A stretch of DNA of 64,000 nt from Streptomyces sp. 11x1 (GTDB lineage: Bacteria > Actinomycetota > Actinomycetes > Streptomycetales > Streptomycetaceae): the NCBI RefSeq assembly GCF_032598905.1, contig NZ_CP122458.1, positions 1,054,001-1,118,000 of the forward strand, in the 5' to 3' direction. The notes under the pieces were generated by a model. That model did no database searches. It saw nothing but the letters and a program-made list of their open reading frames with translations, and was not told the DNA's origin. The translations under genes and the position numbers were made by a program. Of the stretch, positions 1 through 8,904 are shown one piece after another. Each line of letters starts with the position of its first letter. The stretch's first letter is position 1.

Positions 1-282
1 CTGGGCCGCGACAAGGAGGTGGCAGGCCGAAGGATGATTCGCCTCCTGTCCGGAAAGGGCATCCTGATCGGGACGGTCGAAACAGCAAAGCTGCCCGCAC
101 TCATGGCCGCCACGGACCCCGACGCCAAGCCCGGAGGTTTCTACGGTCCGCGGTGGCCTGGACGCGTCGGGGGGCCTCCCGCCGAGCAGAAGCTCTACTC
201 GCGACTGCGCAGCACGGACGAAGCCGCACGCGTCTGGGAAGTCTCCGAGCAGCTGACGAAGACGACTATCGGTGGCGTCTGA
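1..282 (+). CDS. C-terminal end of a short-chain dehydrogenase (partial at window edge)
   Basis: The reading frame is open from base 1 and stops with TGA at 280-282. It encodes about 93 residues with no plausible start, so the gene begins before the window or has lost its N-terminus. The segment contains PALMAATDPDAKPGGFYGP and ends RVWEVSEQLT, which resembles the substrate-side C-terminus of protochlorophyllide-reductase-like SDR oxidoreductases in Streptomyces. The Rossmann fold and the YxxxK catalytic motif would lie upstream and cannot be seen. It meets a decayed minus-strand oxygenase gene at about base 283, so this end may be a rearrangement junction. Family assignment is by recognition of the tail only. 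Confidence 0.55.
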   Translation: MGRDKEVAGRRMIRLLSGKGILIGTVETAKLPALMAATDPDAKPGGFYGPRWPGRVGGPPAEQKLYSRLRSTDEAARVWEVSEQLTKTTIGGV

Positions 283-735
283 GAGGGACGACGTAGAAGC
301 GTCGAACAGGGCCCCGACGAGAGCGCGGCTGCTCGCGTCCGGCGGGGCCGTAGTCGAGTCCGGCAGGTCGAGCAGCTCACCGGCGTGCGCATGGTCCTCG
401 ATGTCGAGGAACTGCTCGTCGAGGCCCAGCAGATGGCCCACGTACCACCAGTAACGGCACATGCGGGACTGCCTGGCTGATCGGCTCTCCGCACCGCCCG
501 GCGTCCCAGCCGTGCGACATGGCCGAGGCCCGCACACGTGCGTGCAACAGCCGGACCTGAAGGGTCTGCACGTAGCCGGACGCACCGTGCCGGAGGCCGC
601 CGGGAAGGATCGCGGAAGCGTTCCACAGCCCGCTCGCGGCGAGCCTGCGCGAAGCCGTCGAGGCCAATCGGCCCGTGCCCACGAGCAGTCGTGCGATGCC
701 GGGGACCTGTAGGTGTGCGCCAGCGAACCACCGGA
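283..735 (-). pseudogene. Remnant of DUF2236/MpaB-type oxygenase
   Basis: Two minus-strand frames together give a recognisable part of a DUF2236 (MpaB/latex-clearing-like) protein. From about 735 to 473 one frame reads a stretch with QVPGIARLLVGTGRL and, later, GYVQTLQVRLLHARVR and CGEPISQA. From about 462 to 290 another frame reads RYWWYVGHLLGLDEQFL followed by PPDASSRALVGALFDA. In family members these two blocks lie in one frame with roughly 30 residues between them. Here that linker is missing and the frame changes near 470. The N-terminal third is absent too. It is non-functional as it stands, and it abuts the SDR tail at 282. Confidence 0.5.
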
Positions 736-813
736 GAAGGCCAGGCTGCGCCAGTGCGCAGCTCCGACGACACCCAGTGAGGCATGGTCTCGGCGTGGAC
801 GAGCGTTCACCGA

Positions 814-3075
814 TCACAGGTACTCGATCAGCTTGTCGAGGGTGATGGGCACGTTGCGCACCCGGATCCCGGTGGCGTTGTGGACGGCGTTCCCGATCGC
901 GGCCGCCGAGCCCACCGTGCCGATCTCCCCGAGACCGCGGGCGCCGAGGCTCCTGGTCCCGACGTCCTCGCTGCCGTCGCCCAGCGGGCCGGTGAGGACA
1001 GGGTCGGGCCGGCCGAGCAGGTGCACGTCGATGTCGGGGACGTCGGCGTTCACGGGCACGAGATAGTCGGCCAGCGTGCTGGACGCCAGGCGCCCGGTGT
1101 CGAGTTCCAACGGGTTCTCCTCCAGCAGGGCGTGCCCCATGCCGAAGATGACGCCGCCGACGAGCTGGCTCCGGGCGGCCCGGGAGTTGATGACACGGCC
1201 GACGTCCGCGACGGTGGTGAACCGGGTGACGCGGGTCTCGCCGGTGAACCGGTTGACCCGCACCTCGCAGAAGTGAGCGCCGAAGCTGTGGTGCACGTAC
1301 CCCGGGGCGGCGTCGCCGGATGACTCGGCGAGGGCAGTGATGCCTGGTGAGTCGACAGCGGCCAGCAGGCGGCCGAAGGTCATCGACCGGCCCTGGCCGT
1401 GCAGGATGCCGCGCTCGTAGCGCAGGTCGTCGGCGCTCGCGCCGTGCCACGGCGACCTGTCGTCGGTGACGGCGAGCAACTTGAGCTCGTTGATCGCGTC
1501 GCGCGCGGCGTTCACGATCAACGGCACGGTGGCGTGCGTGGCGCTGGACCCGGCGGCGGGCGCGCCCTGCGGCAGCAGGGTGTCGCCGATCTCAGCCGTC
1601 ACTCGCGTCAACGGGATCCCCAGGGCGTCGGCGCCGGAGATCCCCACCATGGTCGCCCCGCCGGTGCCGAAGTCCGAGATCCCGGTCGAGACCACGGCGG
1701 TGTCGTCGTCGATCAACCGGACCCGCACGCTCGCCGCCCGGCGGTGCGCCGGGTAGATGGCGGTGGCCATGCCGGTGCCGTACAGCCACTGCCCGTCGAC
1801 GCGTGAGCGGGGCGTGGCGCTGCGGGCCGACCAGCCGAATCGCCGCGCGCCGACGCGGTAGCACTCCTCGAGGTGTTTGCTCGACCACGGCAGGCCCGTG
1901 GAAGGGCTGGTGGTGGCGTAGTTGCGTAGCCTCAGCTCCACCGGGTCGACGCCGGTGGCGATGGCCAGCTCGTCCATCGCCGTCTCCAGGGCGAAGGCCC
2001 CGGGTGCCTCGTTGGGGCCGCGCATCGCCCGGCTCCCGGGGATGTCGAGGACGGCCAGCTGTGCGTCGACATGCAGGTTCGGCGTGCGGTAGAGCGCGTC
2101 GGTGGTGGCGTGCGCCGGAGTCATGGGGAAGGTGACGGTGGTCGGGCGCTCGGAGACGCTCTGGTGGCTGACGGCGTTGAGGACACCGTCGCGGGAGGCG
2201 CCCAGCCGGACGGTCTGCGTGAGCTGGGGCCGGTGGCCGGTGAGGGTGAACATCTGCTCGCGGGTGAGGACGAGCCGGACCGGGCGGCCGATCTCCCGGG
2301 CCGCGGCGGCGGCGAGCGGGGTGTCGCTCCACAGGATGACGCGGGCGCCGAAGGCGCCGCCCACGTACTTCGTGATCAGCCGGACGTTCTGGGGCGGGAC
2401 ACCGAGACGCTGGGCCATCCCGAGTGCGTACGCCGAGGGGACCTGCGCACCGGCGTGGAGGGTGACCCGGTCACCTTTCCAGACGGCGAGCATGGCGTGG
2501 GGCTCCATCGCCACGTGGTGTTGCATGTGCTGGTGGAACTCGGCCTCCACGACGACGTCGCTGGCGGCGAGCGCGGCGTCGATCGAGGCGACGCCGGGCG
2601 CCAGGACAGTGAGGCTGCTCGGTGACCCACTGATGGTGGGGCCGGCCGGAACGTGGGGCTCGTCCGCGATCGAGGTGCGCGGTGGCTGGGTGTCGTAGGT
2701 CGCGGTGACCCTCGCGGCGGCGTCGCGTGCCTGCTCGGGGGTCTCGGCGACGACCATCGCGATGGCCTGGCCGTGGAAGCGGACCTCCGTGTCGCGCAGC
2801 GGGACGTAGTTCTCGACGAAGCCGGCGAGCGGGCCGGTGATGGGATGCAGGCCCAGGCGGGGGTCCGGCGCGGCGTACACGCGCAGGACACCGGGTGAGG
2901 CCAGCGCGGCCGCGGTGTCGATCCCGGTGAGAGTGCCTCGCGCGACGGTGCTGGTGACGAGATGCGCGTGTGCGAGGTCGGCGGCGCGATAGTCACCGGA
3001 GTACTCGGCCGCGCCGGTGGCTTTCAGCCTGCCGTCGACGCGCTCGGTCTCGCGTCCGACTGGGGAACGAAGCAT
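814..3075 (-). CDS. paoC: Xanthine dehydrogenase/aldehyde oxidase family molybdopterin-binding subunit
   Basis: The 753-residue product is the large catalytic subunit of a molybdenum hydroxylase, closest in layout to the PaoABC/YagTSR aldehyde oxidoreductases. The N-terminus carries the GRLKATGAAEYSGD substrate-channel motif. VGGAFGAR and MRGPNEAPGAFALE follow as cofactor-contact motifs, and near the C-terminus GLGEIGTVG contains the glutamate that acts as base in this family. The start at 3075 is chosen because AAGGA lies just upstream and xdhC stops 10 bases before; an in-frame start at 3123 would overlap xdhC and adds no conserved residues. It is the last gene of a four-gene operon with the Fe-S, FAD and XdhC genes. 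The substrate cannot be told from sequence; aromatic aldehydes or N-heterocycles are typical. Confidence 0.9.
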   Translation of the reverse strand: MLRSPVGRETERVDGRLKATGAAEYSGDYRAADLAHAHLVTSTVARGTLTGIDTAAALASPGVLRVYAAPDPRLGLHPITGPLAGFVENYVPLRDTEVRFHGQAIAMVVAETPEQARDAAARVTATYDTQPPRTSIADEPHVPAGPTISGSPSSLTVLAPGVASIDAALAASDVVVEAEFHQHMQHHVAMEPHAMLAVWKGDRVTLHAGAQVPSAYALGMAQRLGVPPQNVRLITKYVGGAFGARVILWSDTPLAAAAAREIGRPVRLVLTREQMFTLTGHRPQLTQTVRLGASRDGVLNAVSHQSVSERPTTVTFPMTPAHATTDALYRTPNLHVDAQLAVLDIPGSRAMRGPNEAPGAFALETAMDELAIATGVDPVELRLRNYATTSPSTGLPWSSKHLEECYRVGARRFGWSARSATPRSRVDGQWLYGTGMATAIYPAHRRAASVRVRLIDDDTAVVSTGISDFGTGGATMVGISGADALGIPLTRVTAEIGDTLLPQGAPAAGSSATHATVPLIVNAARDAINELKLLAVTDDRSPWHGASADDLRYERGILHGQGRSMTFGRLLAAVDSPGITALAESSGDAAPGYVHHSFGAHFCEVRVNRFTGETRVTRFTTVADVGRVINSRAARSQLVGGVIFGMGHALLEENPLELDTGRLASSTLADYLVPVNADVPDIDVHLLGRPDPVLTGPLGDGSEDVGTRSLGARGLGEIGTVGSAAAIGNAVHNATGIRVRNVPITLDKLIEYL

Positions 3076-3085
3076 CGTGAATCCT

Positions 3086-4231
3086 TCAGCTGCTGGATGC
3101 GAGTGCGCCGGTCGACGGGGCACTGCGGTGGATGGGGACGCCGGTGCTCAGGGGTGCCCCCGAGCCGCCGTGCCGGTGGGCGACGATCTCCGCGGCGATC
3201 GACAGCGCGATCTCCTGCGGGGTACGTGCCCCGAGATCGAGGCCGATGGGCGAGTGCAGGCGATCGAGCTCGCCGCTGGTGAGACCGGCGTGGCGGAGCC
3301 GGGCCAGGCGTTCCTCGTGGGTGCGGCGGGACCCCATGGCCCCCACATACGCAACCGGCATGCGCAGCGCGGCGGTCAGGAGCGGCAGGTCGAACTTGGG
3401 GTCGTGGGTGAGCACGCACACGACGGTGCGCTGGTCGAGCAGCCCGGCCTCGGCCTGGGACCCGAGATGACGGTGCGGCCATTCGACGACGACCTCCGCG
3501 TCCGGGAATCGTTCCGGGGTGGCGAACGTGGCCCTGGCGTCGCAGACAGTCACCCGGTACCCGAGGAAGGAGCCGAGCCGGGCCAGCGCGGCGGCGTGGT
3601 CGATGGCGCCGAAGACCAGCATCCGGGGCGGTGGGGAACTGGACTCCACCAGCAGGGTCATGGGCTCCCGGCAGTAGCTGTCGGCCACCCCGAGCTCGAG
3701 CGTGCCCGTTTGCCCGGCGTGCAGGGCGCCGGTGGTCTGTGCCTCGGCGACCTGGTCGAGCAGTTCGTCCCCGAGCGTTCCCGCGATGGGCCGCCCGGGC
3801 CGCACGGCGATCGTTCGGCCGAGGTGGGTCTGCGGACCGCGCACGATCCTGGCCACGGCCACCGCCCGGCCGCTCGCGGCATCGGCCAGAACCGTTTCGA
3901 GCCATGGTTCGGCGCCCGGGTCGTGGTGGCGCAGGAGGAGCTCGATGGTGCCGCCGCAGGTCAGACCTACGTCCAGCGCGTCGGCGTCGCTGTATCCGAA
4001 CCGCAGGGCCCTGGGTCGGTGGTCCCCGGCCAGCATCTCCCGACACGCGTCGTGGACAGCGGCGTCGACGCACCCGCCCGACACGTTGCCCAGCACGGTG
4101 CCGTCCGCGTTCACGACCAGGGACGAGCCGGGCTGCCGCGGAGCGCTGCCGGCCACGCTCGTGACGGTGGCGGCCACGAACGGCGTCTCACGGCGGACAC
4201 GTTCGACAAGGTCAGCGGCGATTTCAAGCAT
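3086..4231 (-). CDS. xdhC: XdhC family molybdenum-cofactor maturation protein
   Basis: The 381-residue protein has the two XdhC halves. The N-terminal XdhC/CoxI domain shows VAGSAPRQPGSSLVV, GNVSGGCVDAAV and GLTCGGTIELLL. The C-terminal Rossmann-like domain shows RMLVFGAIDHAAALARLGS and later YVGAMGSRRTHEERLARL. XdhC proteins bind sulfurated molybdenum cofactor and load it into the large subunit of xanthine dehydrogenase-like enzymes in the cytoplasm. It sits between the FAD and Mo subunit genes, with a 66-base gap upstream and 10 bases downstream. In E. coli paoABCD the equivalent gene is last, so this order is different. The glutamine/glycine-rich C-terminal 20 residues are poorly conserved. 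Confidence 0.9.
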   Translation of the reverse strand: MLEIAADLVERVRRETPFVAATVTSVAGSAPRQPGSSLVVNADGTVLGNVSGGCVDAAVHDACREMLAGDHRPRALRFGYSDADALDVGLTCGGTIELLLRHHDPGAEPWLETVLADAASGRAVAVARIVRGPQTHLGRTIAVRPGRPIAGTLGDELLDQVAEAQTTGALHAGQTGTLELGVADSYCREPMTLLVESSSPPPRMLVFGAIDHAAALARLGSFLGYRVTVCDARATFATPERFPDAEVVVEWPHRHLGSQAEAGLLDQRTVVCVLTHDPKFDLPLLTAALRMPVAYVGAMGSRRTHEERLARLRHAGLTSGELDRLHSPIGLDLGARTPQEIALSIAAEIVAHRHGGSGAPLSTGVPIHRSAPSTGALASSS

Positions 4232-4297
4232 GCTCGCCGCCAGATCGGGGACCGTCTGCCTCGACGGCGTCAGGCCGGGCAGGGGTACGCCGGCCGC

Positions 4298-5274
4298 TCA
4301 CCGGTTCTCGTGCAGTTCGGTCAGCGCGCGTACCAGGGTGCGACGCAGCAGCGCGGGCTTGAACCGGTTGTGCTCCCGTGGTCGGGCGCCCTCGGCGGCA
4401 CCGGCGACGGCCGCCTCGAATGTCGCGGAGGTGGCGGGCCTGCCCGCCAGGGCCCGTTCGACGGCCGTCAGTCTCCATGGCCTGGTCCCCACTCCGCCGA
4501 CGGCGATCCGGGCGTTCACGATGGTGCGCCCGCGCAGTTGGAGGGCGACGGCGGCGGAGGTGAGCGCGAACTCGTACGACTGCCGGTCGCGGATCTTCAC
4601 GTACAGCGAGTGCGCCGCCCAGGGCGAGCGGGGCACGGTGATCCCGGTGATGAGCTCGTTCGGCCGCAGCACGTTCTCGATGTCGGGGGTGGCACCGGGC
4701 AGGGTGTAGAACGTGTCCAGGGGTACGGAGCGCGCGCCGCGTGCCGAGGCCAGGTGCACGGTCGTGCTCAACGCCACCAGCGGGACAGCGAGGTCGCTGG
4801 GATGGGTGGCGATGCACGCGTGGCTGGTGCCCAGGACGGCGTGGTTGCGGTTGATCCCATTCAGTGCTGAGCAGCCGCTGCCCGGCTCGCGCTTGTTGCA
4901 CGGGGTCGTGACGTCGCGGAAATAGCCGCACCGCGTGCGCTGCAGCAGGTTGCCGCCGATGCTCGCCATGTTGCGCAGTTGGGCCGAGGCACTCAGCTCC
5001 AGCGCCTGCGCGACCATCGGGTAGTGCCGTCGCACAGCGGGTGCGGCGGCCACGTCACTCATTCGTTCGAGCGCGCCGACGTGCAGACCCTTGTGGTCCA
5101 GAGTGAGGCCGTCCAGTGGCAGCCGGTTGATGTCCACGACACGGTCGGGCGACATCACCTCGAGTTTCATGAGGTCCACGAGGGTGGTGCCACCGGCCAG
5201 GAACGCGGTGTCCGGCCCGGCGCCCCGCACGGCCTCACGGACCGTCCGTGCCTGGGCGTAGATGTAGGGCCGCA

Positions 5275-5275
<1 letters not shown>
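4298..5275 (-). CDS. paoB: FAD-binding subunit of molybdenum hydroxylase
   Basis: This 325-residue protein is the flavin subunit that passes electrons from the Fe-S clusters to the acceptor. FAD-binding motifs of the CO dehydrogenase/xanthine dehydrogenase flavoprotein family are visible: FLAGGTTLVDLMKLEV near residue 25, and NMASIGGNLLQRTRCGYFRD near residue 105 with the pyrophosphate-binding GGN. A cysteine pair around residues 113-128 (RCGYFRD and PCNKREPGSGC) fits the extra 4Fe-4S site known in PaoB. The ATG overlaps the stop of paoA by one base (TGATG), which indicates translational coupling. A longer in-frame start exists at 5335 but lies inside paoA. Confidence 0.9.
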
Positions 5276-5898
<623 letters not shown>

Positions 5899-6100
5899 CA
5901 AGTGCCTCCTGGCTGGTCGCAAGTCGGGGCAGGGGCAGGCCGACGTCGCGCGACCATCCATGTGGCCGCCGGGTCAAGCGCTGCTCCAAGGCTGGCCGTC
6001 GGGAGCAGGATCATCCAGGCTCTGCCGATCCCAGGCTGAGATCGAGCTGAAGGGGCTGGAGCGGGCGCCGATCCGGGTCCGCGGCATGATGCGGGATCGG

Positions 6101-6145
6101 CCTCATGTGACACGACCTCATATGACACGGCCTCATGTGACGCAC
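6101..6145. repeat. Three tandem 15-bp repeats upstream of the molybdenum hydroxylase operon
   Basis: Three head-to-tail copies occur at 6101-6115 (CCTCATGTGACACGA), 6116-6130 (CCTCATATGACACGG) and 6131-6145 (CCTCATGTGACGCAC). The unit is exactly 15 bases. Each core contains the self-complementary hexamer CATATG or its near match CATGTG. The array lies about 200 bases before paoA and about 60 bases after the end of the XRE regulator gene. It looks like a regulatory array, but the binding protein is unknown. The rest of 5899-6205 holds no gene that I can support. Confidence 0.7.
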
Positions 6146-6205
6146 CGCGCGTCGGGACGGCAGAAACGGTCCGGTTCAGGTTCACTTAACTACGCGGCAT
6201 TGCCT

Positions 6206-7060
6206 TCAGGGCCGAGTAGTTGACTGCAGCGTCTGTGCGCCGATCACAGTCAGAACCTGCAGCTTCTCGTAGCTCTCCGTGCCGGGGACGGCGGTGTAGA
6301 CCATCAGGGAGTGGGCCTGGTCCGGGTCGATCAGGCGCTGGCAGTTCAGCTCCAGGGCACCGACCTCGGGGTGAACGAAGTGCTTGACCTCGCGCGGGCG
6401 GATCCCGATCTCGTGGTCGTCCCACACCCGCCGGAACTCTTCGTTGGAGTCCAGGAGCAGATCCGCCAGATACGCGGCTCGGGAGCCGGGACCCCGGAGG
6501 GCGACGATCCCGCGCAGGCCTGCGGCGTACATCCGGGTCATGAACGCGTGCTGCTCCGGAGCGTACAGATCGCGGGCGCTCGGGTCGGTGAACCACCGGT
6601 AGCCCATGCTGCGGGCAGGACCGGTGTACTGCGTCGTGTCGCCGGTGAGGGCGACGCCCATCGGTGTCTGCCGCAAGGTCTCGCCGAGTTCGGTGACGAT
6701 CTCCGCGGGCGTGTCCTGCAGTCGGTCGAGAACGCGCAGCAGCCCGGGACTGATGTGCTCGCTGGAGCTGCCACGGGGCGGTGGGTTGTGCCCGGCCAGC
6801 CGGAACAGATGGTCACGCTCGTCCATGGACAGATGGAGCCCCTGAGCGATCGAGGCGAGCACCTGCGGTGACGGCTGCGGACCACGCTCGCGCTCCAGAC
6901 GGGAGTAGTAGTCGGCCGACATGCTGCACAGCGTCGCGACCTCCTCGCGCCGTAGCCCGCTGGTTCTGCGGCGCCGTCCCCGAGGCATGCCAACGTCCTC
7001 CGGCTGCAGTGCCTCGCGACGGTTGCGGAGAAAGCCGGCCAGCCCTGTGCGATCGATCAC
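6206..7060 (-). CDS. XRE-family regulator with MmyB-like ligand-binding domain
   Basis: The 284-residue protein begins with an XRE helix-turn-helix (about residues 10-80) containing RRTSGLRREEVATLCSMSA and YYSRLERERGPQPSPQVL. The remainder (about 105-275) is the MmyB-type PAS-like ligand domain, shown by NPPPRGSSSEHISPGLLRVL, NEEFRRVWDDHEIGIR and the late KHFVHPEVGALELN. This architecture is very common in Streptomyces, where such regulators usually control an adjacent oxidoreductase gene. The neighbour downstream on the same strand is the molybdenum hydroxylase operon, so it is a candidate regulator of that operon. Ligand and binding site are unknown. Confidence 0.88.
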   Translation of the reverse strand: MIDRTGLAGFLRNRREALQPEDVGMPRGRRRRTSGLRREEVATLCSMSADYYSRLERERGPQPSPQVLASIAQGLHLSMDERDHLFRLAGHNPPPRGSSSEHISPGLLRVLDRLQDTPAEIVTELGETLRQTPMGVALTGDTTQYTGPARSMGYRWFTDPSARDLYAPEQHAFMTRMYAAGLRGIVALRGPGSRAAYLADLLLDSNEEFRRVWDDHEIGIRPREVKHFVHPEVGALELNCQRLIDPDQAHSLMVYTAVPGTESYEKLQVLTVIGAQTLQSTTRP

Positions 7061-7159
7061 GACGCTCCCCCTTCTGAGAGTTGCTCGATTCTCCGTGCTG
7101 CTTCACTTTCTATCGCCCGCGCATGCGCGTATCCACGGCCTGTCGATCCCCCCTTACGA

Positions 7160-7741
7160 CGCGCGTCGCCGCGTCAGGGCGGCGGTCGACGGGCCTCCTA
7201 CCTCGCGACGATCTCCAAGGGCGCCGTCACCAAGATCAAACCGGTCGCGGACATCGAGGAGAACGCCGTCCTTCGTGCCGCCTTCGCGGGCCGGGCCATG
7301 GAGGGCACCATCGGTGTCCGCACCCGACAGGGTGACTACGCCTCCGACGCGACCCTCCCCATCCGCATCGCATTCGCCAAGTCACCGGTAGACGGGGAAC
7401 TGACCGGCAAGATCACCAACGCGACCAGGGCCGTCCGAAGCGCCAAGGGCTCCTGCTTCGCCCCGCTCAACCGCACCAAGGCCAATCCTCTTGTCGGAAA
7501 GTTCACCGCCAGGATCACCCTCGAGCGGTTCTCCTCCATGCACGCGGCGTTCGACGACGAACTCCTCCTCAGGTGGTCCAGCAGCGTGAGCAACATGGGC
7601 CACGCGTACTACCCGAGCATCGCGACCCTGCTCGGCGGGGATCCGCTCGGCCGGACCTGGGAGACAACGCTCCACGGGACACCGTCGGCCGGCCCGTCCG
7701 TCACCCTCCGCCTCGTCAGCGGCGGCGGCGGGACCTGCTGA
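7160..7741 (+). CDS. Uncharacterised protein, apparently lacking a start
   Basis: A frame with normal Streptomyces codon use is open from about 7160 to the TGA at 7739-7741. Its C-terminal 147 residues follow an ATG at 7298, but a coding-like stretch (ATISKGAVTKIKPVADIEEN) continues upstream without a credible start codon or ribosome site. The gene may therefore have lost its N-terminus when joined to the promoter region of the XRE gene. Visible features are a mixed alpha/beta composition, HAAFDDELLLRWSSSVSNMG, and no signal peptide or membrane segment. I do not recognise the family. The SIMPL-domain gene begins 5 bases after the stop, so the two were probably cotranscribed. Confidence 0.5.
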   Translation, partial: RASPRQGGGRRASYLATISKGAVTKIKPVADIEENAVLRAAFAGRAMEGTIGVRTRQGDYASDATLPIRIAFAKSPVDGELTGKITNATRAVRSAKGSCFAPLNRTKANPLVGKFTARITLERFSSMHAAFDDELLLRWSSSVSNMGHAYYPSIATLLGGDPLGRTWETTLHGTPSAGPSVTLRLVSGGGGTC

Positions 7742-7745
7742 CAAC

Positions 7746-8438
7746 ATGACCGGACAACCGTCCCGCCCCTACGGCACCCCCACCGCACCCCGTGTGGCCG
7801 TCCGCGGCGAAGCCCACCTCGAAGTCGACCCCGACCTCGCCCGTATCGGCATCACCGTCACCGCCCGCGGCACCGATCGAGGCGGCACCCTCAGCGACCT
7901 CACCCACCGGAGCACCGCCGCCCTCGACCTCGTCAGAAACTACGGCGACGTTGTCGAACGCCTGGAGACCGGCACGCTCTCCGTCAGTCCCCAACTCACC
8001 GAACGCGGCCGCCTCGAACGCGTCCGCGCCTACCAGGGCCACGTCCGCATCACCGCCGAACTCACCGACTTCACCGCCCTCGGCGAACTCACCACCCGCC
8101 TCGCCGAGCTCGACCTCACCAGCGTCGACGGTCCCTGGTGGGCCCTGCGCCCCGACTCCCCCGTCCACCGCGCAGCACATCGCACCGCCGTCCACGACGC
8201 CGTCCGCCGCGCCCGCGCATACGCCGAAGCCCTGGACGCCACACTTGTCGCCCTCGTCGAACTCTCCGACAGCAGCCTCAACGCCCCGGTGTCAGCCGAT
8301 CACGGCCCGTACGGCGCTGTCGGCACCGAGGGCCTCGACGGAGCCGAACCGCCAGACGCCATACACCTGCAGCCCGCACGACAGATCGTCACCGCCCAAG
8401 TCGAAGCCCATTTCGTCATGACCCCACCGCGACTGTGA
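7746..8438 (+). CDS. SIMPL domain-containing protein (DUF541)
   Basis: The 230-residue protein matches the SIMPL/DUF541 fold through most of its length: RVAVRGEAHLEVDPDLARIGITVTARG at the start, a repeated beta-alpha arrangement, YQGHVRITAELTDFTALGEL in the middle and AVHDAVRRARAYAEAL before the C-terminal strand. No signal peptide is visible, unlike the periplasmic E. coli YggE type, so this is probably a cytoplasmic actinobacterial version. The molecular function of SIMPL proteins is not established; links to oxidative stress and signalling are reported. It follows the preceding gene by 4 bases. Confidence 0.85.
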   Translation: MTGQPSRPYGTPTAPRVAVRGEAHLEVDPDLARIGITVTARGTDRGGTLSDLTHRSTAALDLVRNYGDVVERLETGTLSVSPQLTERGRLERVRAYQGHVRITAELTDFTALGELTTRLAELDLTSVDGPWWALRPDSPVHRAAHRTAVHDAVRRARAYAEALDATLVALVELSDSSLNAPVSADHGPYGAVGTEGLDGAEPPDAIHLQPARQIVTAQVEAHFVMTPPRL

Positions 8439-8659
8439 CCGAAGGCGCTCCGCTCTCCTGCGCACACAAGAGGGCCCGCACTGTACAAGGCCACGCGGGA
8501 AGCACTCACGCCCCCGGTCAGATGGTCGAAATGGGCAAGCACCGTACGTCCCGTACGACCGGCACGGCATCGCGGTGAACCACCCGGGTACGGCGGCGGC
8601 CGCGGACTTCATGGCGTCAGCCCTTCCTGCCTTTGTTGCCGTGTACAGGCCCTCGAGCC

Positions 8660-8892
8660 CTTTACCTGAGCAGTTGGTGCGGTTCGCCGTGCCCCCGTGC
8701 TCCACGTCGGCGGCCTTGCCGCTGTGCCGCACGAAGCCGATGGCCAGGGCGGGCCATTCGGCCACCGTGAGGGTCTGGTTGCCGGCCCAGGTGCCGGAGG
8801 CTACCTGGGTGCAGTTCGTGCCGTCGGTGCTGGTGGAGATGAGAAGGCGTCCGGGCATCTCGGTGCCGGGGTGGAGCGAGGGGGCGTCCCAC
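8660..8892 (-). pseudogene. Fragment of an F5/8 type C (CBM32-like) domain
   Basis: Minus-strand translation from about 8858 gives STSTDGTNCTQVASGTWAGN, then QTLTVAEWPA, which closely resembles the core of discoidin/CBM32 domains found at the ends of secreted Streptomyces glycosidases. The usual tryptophan after DGTN is a cysteine here, the domain is incomplete on both sides, and the following residues drift out of any known pattern. It lies immediately downstream of the membrane acyltransferase gene, with no catalytic domain nearby. I read it as debris of a deleted secreted enzyme. The rest of 8439-8904 contains nothing I can support. Confidence 0.4.
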
Positions 8893-8904
8893 CCCGGCCG
8901 GGTC

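Noticed and set aside
3017..4870. An open frame of 617 codons on the plus strand
   Set aside because: It is the complement of xdhC and the FAD subunit gene and consists of Gly/Arg/Asp-rich shadow sequence.
6101..6145. CRISPR-like array
   Set aside because: The repeats are 15 bases with no spacers, so it is not a CRISPR. It is listed as a regulatory repeat array.
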